Assembly (NCBI GenBank): GCA_032871835.1
Contig: CM065295.1
Location: 44,681,860 to 44,745,859, forward strand
Length of the DNA: 64,000 nucleotides
Origin: Dipteronia dyeriana
Lineage: Eukaryota > Streptophyta > Magnoliopsida > Sapindales > Sapindaceae
Direction of reading: 5' to 3'
This document shows positions 33,594-44,818 of this stretch, in pieces. The position numbers and the translations under genes are program-made. Position 1 is the first letter of the stretch. Each line of letters begins with the position of its first letter. Below the pieces are notes generated by a model. It had not been told where the DNA came from and made no database searches. It worked only from the letters and a program-made list of their open reading frames with translations.

Positions 33594-35766
33594 TGAAATT
33601 TCCCTTTATCTTTATAGTGTAAATATACCTAAGGGGGTGAGTAGGTATATGCTCCAATTTTTGTCTTCTTTTAAAACAATGCAATTTCAACAATGCTTAA
33701 TGAAAATTGCAAACAATGACACACAATATTTACTTGGTAAACCTCCAAAGAGGAAACATCCACGGGTTGATACCATAACCACCGGAAAAAGCAAATCCAC
33801 TATTTCAAATAAGAGTTACACACTCAAGCAATCAACACATGCTCTCCAAGCTATCACTCTCACTCTATCCTTGAACCTAGTGATCTACTAAGCCGACTTC
33901 CTATCCAAGACCTCCTGTCTCTAGGAAGATTCCTTGCTCAACTATCCGGATCCTCCCGACCCTAGGCAAGACTTCTTGCTCAACTATCTGAGTCCTCTCG
34001 ACTCTAGTCAAGACTTCCTTGCTCAACAATCCGAGGTCTCACACCTCTTGTCGAGATTTCCACTTGCTTAGCTATCCAAGTCCTCCCGACTCTAGCTAAG
34101 ACTGCCAATTGCTAAAATCAAAGAATCACTCTAAGATATGAGACTTTCTACCTCTTTACAAGGCATCTAAGTGATCATGAATGCAAAATGCAAACAAGCA
34201 CTCAACATAGAAAATGATGATCAACAAGTTCTATGGACATGCAACTAGATAGCTAGATTATGCTTTCAAAGAACAATCACAAATGTATCTAGAAAACCTA
34301 AGCATGTTATCAACTAAGAACATAGACATGAGGATATAGACACCAATTGAAACACAACCTAGTTCTTAAAAAATGAAATTAAATATAGAAATAGTCAATC
34401 AAGCATAAGAACAAAAGATTTCTAGAAACAATTTCATGTTTATCAAGTTTAGCACAAATCAATCAACTTATCACAAATCTAGCTAAAATTGAAAATCAAT
34501 TCAACAAACCATAAAATGATATCAAAATCATCATATGCATGCTTCTTAATCGAACATCATCAATCAAAAAGAAGATCTAAGAAGAAAACTAAGAAGAAGA
34601 TGATTTTACCAACAAGGATTAAAATCATGAACTGAAGATCTGGTCACAACGAAATATCCAGACATCCTTTGGTTCTGGAAATTCTTGGGATTTGTATAAC
34701 TCTTCAAGACACTCGAAATCGGTTTTTGAATCAAGTGATTCGGAGTTGAAATGAAGAAGTTATCACAAAAACAAAAATCAAAATGTTGAGAGAAAAATTA
34801 TGCACTTGTTCTTCAAATTCGTTTTTCTCAACTTCTCTAATGAATGAGAGGGAATGAGAGGTTTTAAAGTGAGAAAAATCAAAAGACCAAATTTCCCTCA
34901 TGCCTTAGTGCCTCCTCGAGATGGCACATGGGCATCTCGGGGCAACAAGGCTTTGGGGCCGAGATGGCCACGCGCCATCTCGGGAAGGTGCCAAGTGATG
35001 GCTTGTGCCATCGCACCACTTCCCTTGCGCTCCTCTCACGTTCTTCGACCGTTCTTTGGCTTCCGAACTCCAAATTTGAATCCAATTAAATATTACGAAC
35101 TGGGACTGCCTCATGGACATGGACATATAAGATAATCAACCCAGAAAATAATAATTCGACTCGATGTATGAAGACGAAGACAATGTATGCAACATGAGTT
35201 GAAAGTGTAGTATCTTTTTATTTAGAACTTGAAATCAGTAGTATGAGTAACCAAAATGACCGGAATTCAATCAGGAATGATTTAAGACTAAATTCAAGTT
35301 CAATATCCATGTTATACAAACATATATATATACAAAAACAATTCACACTAGAATACAAACTATATAGAGATAGTCTCTAATCATGCATTTTCCAAAACAT
35401 ATTATTTCCATACCAATGCATGAGCATTAATCTTCAAGTGTGCGAATGTGTTATACATGGTGCACAACGATGCAGTGACACAAATGTATGAATTGTGTGT
35501 GTGTGCCTATAATGATGCACAACTAAGTAGGGACATATATGAATGAATTGTGTGTGTGTGTGCTTACACCTTGCAAGAGGAAGAAGGATCTCGATACCTT
35601 AGCATCCAAGAATAATACCAATCCTTTTGAAGATGAACTTTGCATCATGAGAAGTTACTTTTCTTCCTTGAAGCTCTTATCATCACGAACCACTTAAGCA
35701 ACTAAGCATTACAAAGAAATGAAGTTTTGTTATGGAATTAAGCCAACACAAATCTAAAACCTAACA
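33594..35766 (-). repeat. 5' LTR of family C element
   Basis: 2173 bp, pairs with 25601-27779. It contains a G-run of only five, the tandem units (33902-34108), the TATA-like TTTAAAA (about 34861-34868) and the GC-rich block (34915-35065). Ends AACCTAACA. Confidence 0.9.
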
Positions 35767-35771
35767 ATGGC

Positions 35772-35880
35772 AAAACCACACTTAGAGCTAATCATCAAGA
35801 TGCACATGTGAGAAATGTAAATAGAGTACACAAATAAAAGATTGAAACACAAATGCATGATGTGTAAGGCTTGCACGAGA

Positions 35881-35913
<33 letters not shown>

Positions 35914-36087
35914 CAGCTAATTCTTTTCAAACAAAGTTAAGCACAAGTGATATACCTTGGAAGTGCTCTTGAGCTTGAGGATGTCATCTAAGCTCGATCA
36001 TGAACAATAAGGCATAATCTACCCTTACAAGCAAATCCCCAAAATGGTTTGTCAGAAATGAGCCAATCAAAATATAAGAAACTTACA
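35772..36087 (-). repeat. 5' LTR of family B copy 1, part two
   Basis: Resumes with AAAACCACACTTAGAGC, matching the partner LTR at about 13510, and ends GAAACTTACA followed by the CATAT duplication. It includes a GT microsatellite (about 35889-35913). Confidence 0.85.
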
Positions 36088-36092
36088 CATAT

Positions 36093-36131
36093 TTTGGAAT
36101 AGTCTGGGGAGCATCTATGCCAATTAAACTT
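36093..36131. mobile_element. MITE-like inverted repeat, right part
   Basis: TTTGGAATAGTC and GCATCTATGCCAATTAAAC are the inverted counterpart of 11901-11951. See the left part at 11901-12112. Confidence 0.55.
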
Positions 36132-36731
36132 TAAGTTTTTTTTTATCTAAATGATTGATTTTAAGGTTATGTTTGTCTTTTTCTTTAGATATGGTCAAAC
36201 TAACAGTTGACCTAACTAAAACTAACAACAGAATACTATATTGGTTAGTTTTGAAAAATTTAGGGAGTCAAATGACCTAATTAAAAATGTTATTGATTAA
36301 TTTGATCATTTTTGTAAATGTCACTAACTATTTGGATCTTTTTTTTTAAGTCCAAGACCAATTTGATAATCACCTAAGAAATTACTTCTTATTCCTCCCG
36401 CCTCTCTTGCCTCTTCGAATTTCTGTATTCTCCCTAGGGTTGTTCATGATCCAGTTTGGTCAAGTTTCAATTAGAACCAGACCAAACTTAAAATTTCGGT
36501 CATGTGAAATATTGTACCAATTCATTTTCTATACCAAACCAACAGTCCAACAATCCTAAATTTGACTTGTGTTTTTGTATTTATAATTATACAATTTAAA
36601 ATTTATAATCAATGTTGGACTTATACTAAATAAATATGCAAGGTTTGATAAGTAAATTCAATTTGTATCATATTTACTACTTGGAAAATAATTTGTTGTG
36701 ATATATTAAAAAATATAATTATTAGTTTTAA
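36132..36731. other. AT-rich intergenic DNA
   Basis: No ORF, RNA or recognisable repeat that I can support. It contains CCTAGGGTTGTTCATGATCC-type sequence near 36430, which has the look of an old MITE edge, but no partner was found. Confidence 0.3.
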
Positions 36732-37273
36732 GGGCTTGTTTGTTTCTTTGTATCGTATAGTATAAGAAAATTAAAATGTATTACAAGGTATAATACATGT
36801 GTTTGGTAAGACAAATTGTATTGTACTAAATAATGTCAATAATGCTTCTAATACAACAAGCATTGTATTAGATAATACATAGTGAAATGGTGGGTTTATG
36901 TTGCATTAAGCTTGAAGGTGATTATTTTAAAATAAAATTATATAAAGGATTAAAGTAATTATATAAATATTAAAAGTATACAAAATATTAAAAATTTAAA
37001 ATTAATTAAAATTTAATTTTAAAAATTAATTTTTTTTTAAATATAATACAACAAATATATACTTTATAATATTAATTTTTATTCAAAAAATATATTAAAT
37101 TTATTTGTATACAAAATATCTCGAAACAAAAATCATATCCAAATATTGTATAACTTAATGCAATTGAATACGAAATATCACCATACACATGATTGTATAA
37201 TAATAATACTATCCAATACAATCTAATCAAATAAAATTCAATACTATACAATACAGCGTGCCAAACATGGTCT
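36732..37273. mobile_element. MITE-like element with inverted ends
   Basis: The left end GGGCTTGTTTGTTTCTTTG, then TATCGTATAGTAT, is the imperfect inverse of the right end, ATACTATACAATACAGCG then TGCCAAACATGGTCT. Arms are about 35 bp, with an AT-rich non-coding interior. The ends resemble the TGTTTGG/CCAAACA type common in plant MITEs. No unambiguous target duplication. Confidence 0.55.
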
Positions 37274-37797
37274 AAAGGTATTTAGGCTATGGTTTGGCCT
37301 GAGTTTGTTAGACTTGGATTATAAACCAAACAAGACCATGCTATTTTACTATAAAGTGACAATATTTACACCCTGAAAAATTATACGTGCAATATCCCTT
37401 TTTGTAGATACACCCCCATTAAATTATGTGGAAATTACTAAAACTGACCACATTTAGTATTGGAAAATCTGTTTTTAATCATATATGAAAGTTTAATTAT
37501 TAATAACCACTTTATAAAAAAAAAATCAATGTATATCCAAAAATTATAAAAGTACCCCCAACATTAATTTTTCTAGTTTTGGTTGTTATTTTTTTACCGT
37601 TTTCTTCCTTCTTCTCTCTTCCTTCTTCCTAATCGAATTCTAATTGTTGTTCCTACAATCGAACACCAATGGCCGCACCATTGTGTTTTTATAAATTGAC
37701 TAACTAGATGATGGTTTGGTCTCGGAATCGCGTTGAAGATTTGATAAAGAAGTGAACGTAGAAAAACTTTTCTGATTTGCTCTAAATCAGTTTAATC
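37274..37797. other. AT-rich intergenic DNA
   Basis: No supportable gene or repeat. There is a pyrimidine-rich stretch (37600-37635), but no ORF of convincing composition. Confidence 0.3.
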
Positions 37798-37950
37798 AGG
37801 CCTGGCCCTAGAGGAAGCCCAATGAGGCAACTGCATAGGGCCCCCGATGTAAAGGGCCCTAAATTTTAGTTTTTTTTAAAATAATTTTAAAATATAGTCC
37901 ATCTAGGATTTTAAACAAAACAAACAATAAATGTCTTTAAAAATGGTCCA

Positions 37951-38024
<74 letters not shown>

Positions 38025-38550
38025 TAAAAGCCCACTAAGGAAAACTCAACCTATAAATAAATTTAAAAATAGCCCAGCATACTTATTTTTTTTTCAAAGA
38101 CCCACTAATGGAAACTCATTTATCATTCTTACAACAACAACATTTGATCAATGGTGGCGGTGAATTGAATCCTAACAACACTCATGTTTGTCACAAATAA
38201 TCATCATTTTTAACTCTAAGAAAACTCCAATACTTTTTTTAAACGAAAATTCATAAGCCATTGTTTCGAAGGTAATTAAATCAGTAATCTTCATTTTTTT
38301 TGTCCTTTTTCGACAACATGTAAGCTTAATTAATTAGTATTTTTGCTCCTAAAAATGTGAAATGGGTAAGGTTAAATGATATTTTATTTGATGCAATTAT
38401 AAAATTTTATTAGGTAACTTTTTTTTTTGCTATTTTTTTGTATTATATTTATGAATTTGAGTTATTATATTAATTTTTACAAGTACTTAATAGGGAAAAA
38501 AACAAGCAAACATACATACAGTATGGAGGGCCTCATTTTCTATAGTTCGC
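37798..38550. mobile_element. hAT-like transposon remnant
   Basis: CAGGCCTGGCCCTAG followed by a GGGCCC-rich stretch (37798-37865) is the type of terminus seen in a widespread plant hAT group. Near 38526-38550, GGAGGGCCTCATTTTCTATA resembles the subterminal part of the opposite end, which is then cut by family A copy 2. There is no transposase ORF; a (CA)n(TA)n microsatellite lies inside. The assignment is from remembered terminal patterns. Confidence 0.45.
37952..38024. repeat. (CA)n(TA)n microsatellite
   Basis: About 29 CA units followed by about 8 AT units. Confidence 0.97.
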
Positions 38551-38946
38551 TGATCGAGCCAAAAACGCCATATATTTTTGGCCCTAAAATCCAATTCCTT
38601 TGTCATATTTTCATGTGTTTTTGGTTATCTTATGACTTGTTTTATATGTTTGCAGGCAATTAGGTACTAATTGGAAGAAAGGGTAGAAAAGCACAGAATT
38701 GCGTGAAAAGGGACCAAAACCCTATGAAGCAAGGAAGCTTCTGTGTGCTGGTAACGGCGCAGGTCCCTACCCATGCAATGGGTGAATAATTTGGAGAATT
38801 GAAAGTGTGCGGGTACCACCAACGCTATGGTCGTGCTTGTACCAATGCGCGGGTAACTGTACAGGTCCTTACTTGCGCACTAGCTGCGTATTTGGCACAT
38901 CAGTCTGTCCACGTCAGCATTTTCATACCTACTTCGGAAGCCTTAT
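38551..38946 (+). repeat. 5' LTR of family A copy 2, part one (U3)
   Basis: Matches 56124-56552. It contains the GC-rich dyads (GCGGGTACCACCAACG, GCGCGGGTAACTG) and stops inside the TATA box at GCCTTAT, where the Sirevirus inserted. Confidence 0.9.
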
Positions 38947-40477
38947 TAAAATTTCCTAGAAAGTGTGTCTATAAATCAGGAGGGGGGGATATGTATTTTT
39001 TTTAATTCAATTGATTACCAATTTTGCGAGTTAATCAATATTTGCAAAACTACCCCATTCTACCAAGTATTCAAATAAATGAAAAGAAACATAAAGTAAT
39101 AACAACACACAATATATACGTGGACACCCTCTAAATGGGAAAAACCACGGGCAGTTCAGTGCGCCACACTCGATCCTCAAAATCCACTATTGAATAAAAG
39201 CTTACAATCTAGGTTGACATCCTGTCACACCCAATATGGTTACTAACCCTTTCACTCTACCCGACGGGCATTTTATAGTCAGTTTGGATCACCAACCTTG
39301 TGCACTAACCACTTATCCACAAGCTTAATTAACAATGAAGAGATAATAACAACCTAAGTGAATATGCAACAATATTCTATATGCAGAAATGCTTAGTCAA
39401 AATACTCATACTTATCTAGGATTAATAATGACAAGAGAAGCAAATCCTAGATATCAATGTTCTAAATGCTGCAAAGGCTAGAAGAATTAGCTAGAGGTAA
39501 AACCGTCCTAAATTCTAGCTATCACTAATCAATACTCTTAACCAACAATCAATATCACAAGCATGTCATAAAAGCTATTAAACATACAAGCATGCATTTA
39601 ATTTGCAATAAAGACTAAAACCTAGGTATACATGTTTTAATATAGAAACTATAAAGTTTAGAGCATGTATAAATTACCTAGTCAAGAAGATGATGCTCCA
39701 TACTTAGATGGTCCTAGAATGAAACTAGATGACCATGAGATGAAGTTAGGTTGAGTAAAAATGAGTGTTTGGGAGTCTTTCTCTCTCTAGAAAAGCTACG
39801 TTACTCAAGGATGGTTTCTTGGGCTCCTTCAAACCAAAGAGAAGAGAAGATAACATATATTATGGTGCCCTACACAAAGTGACGTCGTTTTAGACGAAAG
39901 GTAACCAAATCCCATCAGGACCGCTGGCTGGACTGTGGTACAGGTAAGTGTCCAGAATGCGGCACAAAGAGCCGTGCATCACCTGGACAACACCGCTCTG
40001 TAGACCGCTGTGCATGCAAGTGAACATACCGCGGTCTGGACAACATGCGACGCCTGTGAAACTTCGCTTAGGAGACCGTTGTGTATGCAAATAGCACAGG
40101 CCACGGTAGCAGCAGTGTGCAACCACTGGAGAACACCGTTATGCAGACTACGACAGAGGTAATGCACATGGAGCGGTTTGAACCGCGGTACAGAGGAAAA
40201 TCCTCTTTTAAGGCACACAAGACGCATCAAATACCCAAGCAAGAGTTAAGGCACAAAAGGCACACAAGAAGGAAAATAGGCAAGCATGTAAGATGATCAA
40301 AACATGCATGAGAGTGTGTGTTTGCACTAATACCTCTTTAATAAAAGTTAAGCAAGTGATTTTACCTTTGAAGCTTGAGCTTGGTCACGAATAATGATGG
40401 TCTAAACTCCGTTTACATATTAATCCCCAAATATGGTTGTCAACGAAATAAGCCAATCAAATACTAAGGAAATTACA
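38947..40477 (-). repeat. 3' LTR of family B copy 2
   Basis: 1531 bp, starts TAAAATTTCC (TG mutated to TA) and ends AATTACA. It contains a G-run near 38981, a TATA-like box and the GC-rich dyad block (about 39915-40190, words such as CCGCTGTGCATGCAAGT and ACCGCGGTCTGGACAAC). It is 167 bp shorter than its partner, mainly because the partner carries a tandem duplication. Confidence 0.9.
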
Positions 40478-41736
40478 ATCTCCCCCTTTAGCTATTTCAT
40501 GACAAAACCACCACTCACATATCATCCTCACAAATAAACAAAATAAAAGACGAGGGGTCAACAAAAGATGTTTCTATAATACAAAGAGATGCTTAAACAC
40601 TATATCTTCAAGACATCCATCTCGTATAGAATTAACATTCCTACAAAACCATATAACTACATTTTCCTAGACAAGTGTATATGAGGTGATCAAGAGAAAA
40701 TAAAAACAAGAGCAATTTGCCTAGAATTAACCAAACAACATGCATCAATAATACAAGTGCAAATGCTCCCCCTAAAATTGTTAACTGCCCCTCAACGAGT
40801 TAGTCTTCCTTCATATGCAACTCCCAACTCCCCCTAAATAATGCCACTTTCAACTCCACAACTTCAATTCCCCCTAAATCCACACTACTCTCCCTTTTTG
40901 TCACAAGATAGACAAAGGGGTTTACCCTAAGTGGGTCACTTAGCAAAGAGAGATTTTTGCACATTAAATGCATAATTATATACAACAACTTTATGCAATT
41001 TAATTAAGTGAGAGAGAAGAGCAAGGAAGTTTAATTTCAAGAAAATGTGTGAAGGTATTGTCTTGGATGAAAGACATACAACATCAACTTTCAAAAATAT
41101 GGTATTTGGCAAAGCAAATATCAAAAGAGGTTCCAAGAGAAGTCAAACCAATTTACACCCTTTTGTCATTCTAGAACAAGATAAGGAAATTACGCCTTTG
41201 AATCACAAAAGCAATATTATCAATTCTTAATGACAATCACAACATGGATATAAAATCCTTATTAATTGTATGGATATAAAATCCTTATTGATTGTTGTCT
41301 TGTTCAACCATTAAGAAGAGAGACAAAGCTAAATTGGATGAGACATCCTTATTAGTTGAATGGACATAAGGTCCTTATTGAGTTTAGCCTTGTCAATTGC
41401 ATTCACACACAATTTCACGTAGTTACTTCATGCATAATATTTAAGCATGTTAAACTCAATTTCATATAAACATGGAGTAAATTTTGGGTCATTCAAATGT
41501 ACTTCCCAATCAAATTTGCTAGTCCAAAAATGCATTTTTGAACATAAATGAGAAATGAATTTCAAACAAGGAAAAGATCCACTTATTGAATAAAAAGTCT
41601 TATACTAACATATGCAACCATGATACTCAAGTAGTTAATTAAAGGGCATAAAATTGAACAATTATTTTCACTTATTGAAATGCAAGTTCGCTCTCTTTGC
41701 TTGAGCTCAACATGTGGGGTCAAACACCAAAACTCA
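40478..41736 (-). other. 3' non-coding region and polypurine tracts, family B copy 2
   Basis: The main tract is the complement of ATCTCCCCCTTTAGC (40478-40492). Additional CTCCCCCTAA-type tracts lie near 40767, 40829 and 40868. Repeats of ATGGATATAAAATCCTTATT occur at 41240-41370. No gene is supported. Confidence 0.7.
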
Positions 41737-42258
41737 TCAAGACATATGACAAATCCCAATAGACTTACTAAATGATTTAAACCTAGTTGAGTCCAATGGT
41801 TTAGTGAACAAATCCGCTAGTTGATCATTAGTGCCAACATGTTCAAGTGCAATGCATTTTCTCTCAACTAGCTCTCTAATGAAATGGTGTCTAATGTCTA
41901 TATGCTTGGTTCTAGAATGTTGGACAGGATTCTTTGAAATGTTTATAGCACTCATGTTATCACAATAAAGGGTTAGAGTACCTTCATCAAAACCGTAGCC
42001 CATAAGTATTTACTTCATCCATAGGAGTTGTGTGCAAGCACTCCCAGCTGCTATATACTCTACCTCGACTGTGGATAAGGAAATGGAGTTTTGTTTCTTG
42101 CAAAACCAAGACACCAAGTTGTTTCCTAGGAAGAAGCAACTGCCCGATGTACTCTTCCTATCATCATAATTACCTGTCCAATCTGCATCACTAAAGCCAA
42201 CTAGACTACCGTTAGTATCAAAAGAGTACAATATCCCATAATTGGATGTCCCATTCAC
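41737..42258 (-). pseudogene. RNase H domain, family B copy 2
   Basis: 42010-42258 has SLVGFSDADWTGNYDDRKST and VEVEYIAAGSACTQLLWMK, both diagnostic. After a stop, 41737-42003 has LTLYCDNMSAINISKNPVQ, DIRHHFIRELVERK and NDQLADLFTKPL, the domain end. The domain is nearly complete apart from that stop and one after LLWMK. Confidence 0.85.
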
Positions 42259-43320
42259 TTAACGAATGATTCTCTTTGTGGAGGAGAGATGGGACTCCTT
42301 GGGACTTGCTTGGTACCTAGCACACACACCAACACTAAAGGCTATATCGGGCCTACTTACAGTTAAGTAAAGTAAGCTACCTATCATACCACGATATAGG
42401 GTTTGATTCACACTTTTCCCACTATCATCCTTGCCAAGTTTCAATGTGGTACTCATAGGTGTGTCACAATGTTTGGCATTCTTAAGGCCAAATTTTTTCA
42501 CTAGGTTTTTAGCATATAATATGAAGATCCCATCATTCAATTGTTTAATTTGCAAGCCTAGAAAGTAATTAAGCTCACCAACAAGACTCAGCTCAAATTC
42601 ATTAGACATGACCTCAACAAATTATTGGACTTTGGATTTGTTGGTGGAACCAAACACATTGTAATCAACATAGATTTGAGCTATGAAAGGCTCATCTTTG
42701 TTACCTTTGATGAACAAGGTCTTGTCAACACTACCCCTTGAGTAGCCATTGTCAACAAGATAAAAGGTGAGGTGCTCATATCAAGCCTTTGGAGCTTGTT
42801 TCAACCCATACAAAGCCATCTTAAGGCGATAGAAATGATTGGGATGGTATGGATCCACAAACCCATTGGGTTACTCAAAAAACACTTCCTCTTGCAAAAA
42901 ACAATTTAAGAAAGCAGTCTTAACATCCATATGATTTAATTTAAATTTGTGAACACATGATGTGGACAAAAGTAGCCTAATAGACTTAAGACGGGCAACC
43001 AGTGCAAAAGTCTCCTCAAAGTCGATACCCTCAATTTGAGAGTATTCTTGTGCTACAAGTCTAGCTTTGTTGTGCACAATATTTCCATTTTCATCCGACT
43101 TGTTCCTAAACACCCACTTGGTGCCTATGACATTAGAGTTCTCAGGTCTTGGAACTAGAGTCCAAACCTCATTTCTTTCAAATTGATCCAACTCTTCTTG
43201 TATGGCAAGAACCCAAAATTCATCATTTAAGGCTTCATCAATCTTTTTAGGTTCAATTTGAGAGGTGTAACAAGAATAGCTAATTTGATTGGCCATTTGT
43301 TGTCTAGTCCTAACTCCCTC
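42259..43320 (-). pseudogene. Reverse transcriptase domain, family B copy 2 (active site lost)
   Basis: 42871-43320 has [33 protein letters not shown] and LNHMDVKTAFLNCFLQEEVF. The central part (42610-42870) is broken by stops and reads YVDYNVFG where YVDDI-FG is required, so a catalytic Asp is replaced. 42259-42609 has [18 protein letters not shown] and TLYRGMIGSLLYLTVSRPD. Confidence 0.85.
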
Positions 43321-44420
43321 ATTAACATCTCCAATGATATTACTTTTATCATAAGGTCTCCTAACCCAAGGAATGGGTTCATTAGAGTCCAAAGATGTAT
43401 TTCTATCAAGAGATTTATTATTCTCTTCACTATGATTCAACTTCACATCACTTGAAGTCTCACCACACTCCCTCAAAAGTAAATCATGAGACACATTAAC
43501 CTCCTCATCATGGTTACTCAATTTTGGCCTATAATCATCTATGAAAACATTGGATGATTCAATGACTCTTTTAGTTTTTAAGTCAAACACTATATAGGCC
43601 TTACTAGTTAGAGCATAGCCAATGAAAATCCCCTCATCACTCTTAGCATCAAACTTGCCAAGTTGATCTCGGTCATTGAGAATGTAGCATTTGCTTCCAA
43701 ATGAATGGAAGTAGATAACATTTGGCTTCCTACCCTTCCATAATTCATAGGAGGTTTGCCTAGTATCAGGCCTTAAAAAAAACTCTATTTCCTATATAAC
43801 AAGCTGTATTCATGGCCTCGGCCCAAAGATTCCTAGGAACATTGTTGCTGAGCAACATTACACGAGCCATCTCTTAGAGGACCCTGTTCTTCCTTTCTAC
43901 AACCCTATTTTGTTGAGGAGTTCGAAGAGCTGAACACTTATGTGAAATACCACCACTATTACAATAATTTTCAAAACAAGCATTTTCAAATTCTTTGCCA
44001 TGATCACTCCTAATTCTTTTAATGCTTTTAATGTGAGAATTCTTTTCATTTTGAATTTTAATGCAAAGAATTTTAAATTTTTCAAAAGTTTCAGATTCTT
44101 CTCTAAGAAAATAAGTCCATGTAAATCTAGAAAAATAATCAACACACATAAAAATGTATCTCCTACCATTGAGACTCTCGGTTTGCATGGGACCTATAAG
44201 ATCCATGTGAAGAAGCTCTAACGGCTCTTTGGTGGTAAGATACTTACCTGTTTTATGCACACTCTTAGTTTTCTTCCCTTGTTGACAAGGTCCACACACT
44301 CCCTACACTCTATTCCCAAACTTAGGAAGACCTCTCACAACATTCAACTTCTCAAGAACTTTCAAATCTTTGAAATTCATATGACCTAACCTTTGATGCC
44401 ACAATTTAACTTGATCACAA
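43321..44420 (-). pseudogene. Integrase region and linker, family B copy 2
   Basis: 43874-44299 has CGPCQQGKKTK, LLHMDLIGPM, RIRSDHGKEFEN and TPQQNRVVERKNR, so the DDE triad is intact. The N-terminal zinc-binding half lies in the adjacent frame (44330-44420, LWHQRLGHMNFKDL). The C-terminal part (43600-43860) is broken by stops and a frameshift. 43321-43590 is the linker (IESSNVFIDDYRPK). Confidence 0.85.
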
Positions 44421-44818
44421 CTAGACAAATTACAATAGATGTCGTTGGAATCAAGATAATAACAATTGTCACTTGATCTCTTGCCTTTCAATAAAACTTG
44501 TCCATTTTCTTTTAAAATAGAGCAATCAACTTTACCAAACATAACCGAAAGCCCTTCATCACTCAAATGTGATATGCTAATGAGATTGTCTTGCAAGCCG
44601 TATACATAAAGAGCATTAGGCATAGAGGGCAAACAGGGGATAGATATGTTTCCTTTTCCTAAAACCTTCTTCTGTGAACCATCACCAAAGGTGACAAATC
44701 CACCATCCTCCATAACAAGAGTCTCAAAGAAACTATTGTTTCCGGTCATGTGCCTAGAACATCCACTATCAAGATACCAAGTATTAGAGGCTTTGGCCTT
44801 CACGGCCACTTGAGCCAC
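44421..44818 (-). pseudogene. Copia aspartic protease and pre-integrase segment, family B copy 2
   Basis: The 171-codon frame 44303-44818 starts in protease: YLDSGCSRHMTGNNSFFETL with catalytic Asp in DSGC, then FVTFGDGSQKKVLGKGNIS and LYVYGLQDNLISISHLSDEG. It runs open into the pre-integrase zinc segment. This is the best preserved protease in the window. Confidence 0.85.

Larger units (their letters stand above)
25601..35766 (-). mobile_element. Family C Sirevirus (Ty1/copia), full length with both LTRs
   Basis: 10166 bp. LTRs of 2179 and 2173 bp start TGAAATTTCCCTTTATC and end AACCTAACA. Flanks are AGGGC (25596-25600) and ATGGC (35767-35771), a 4/5 target duplication; the empty site in the partner LTR reads AGGGC. 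On the minus strand the order is primer site, coiled-coil Gag, CCHC, protease, integrase, reverse transcriptase, RNase H and polypurine tracts. The similar LTR lengths and the long open reverse transcriptase frame suggest it is younger than family B copy 1, which it interrupts. The Gag core domain appears to be missing. Confidence 0.9.
12113..36087 (-). mobile_element. Family B Sirevirus (Ty1/copia), copy 1, with nested insertions
   Basis: LTRs begin TGAAAATACAACTAAGTGC and end CTTATA/CTTACA. The element is flanked by the 5-bp duplication CATAT (12108-12112 and 36088-36092). On the minus strand the order is 5' LTR (24440-25600 continued at 35772-36087), tRNA-Met primer site, gag, CCHC, protease, integrase, reverse transcriptase, RNase H, 3' non-coding region and 3' LTR (12113-13838). 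A plus-oriented solo LTR sits in gag and a whole family C element sits in the 5' LTR. Removing both leaves about 9606 bp, nearly the 9656 bp of family B copy 2. All domains are broken. Confidence 0.9.

Noticed and set aside
39890..40242. Open frames in the GC-rich part of the family B LTRs (also 47869-48345)
   Set aside because: They lie in LTR dyad repeats, differ in frame and length between the two LTRs, and match no domain.
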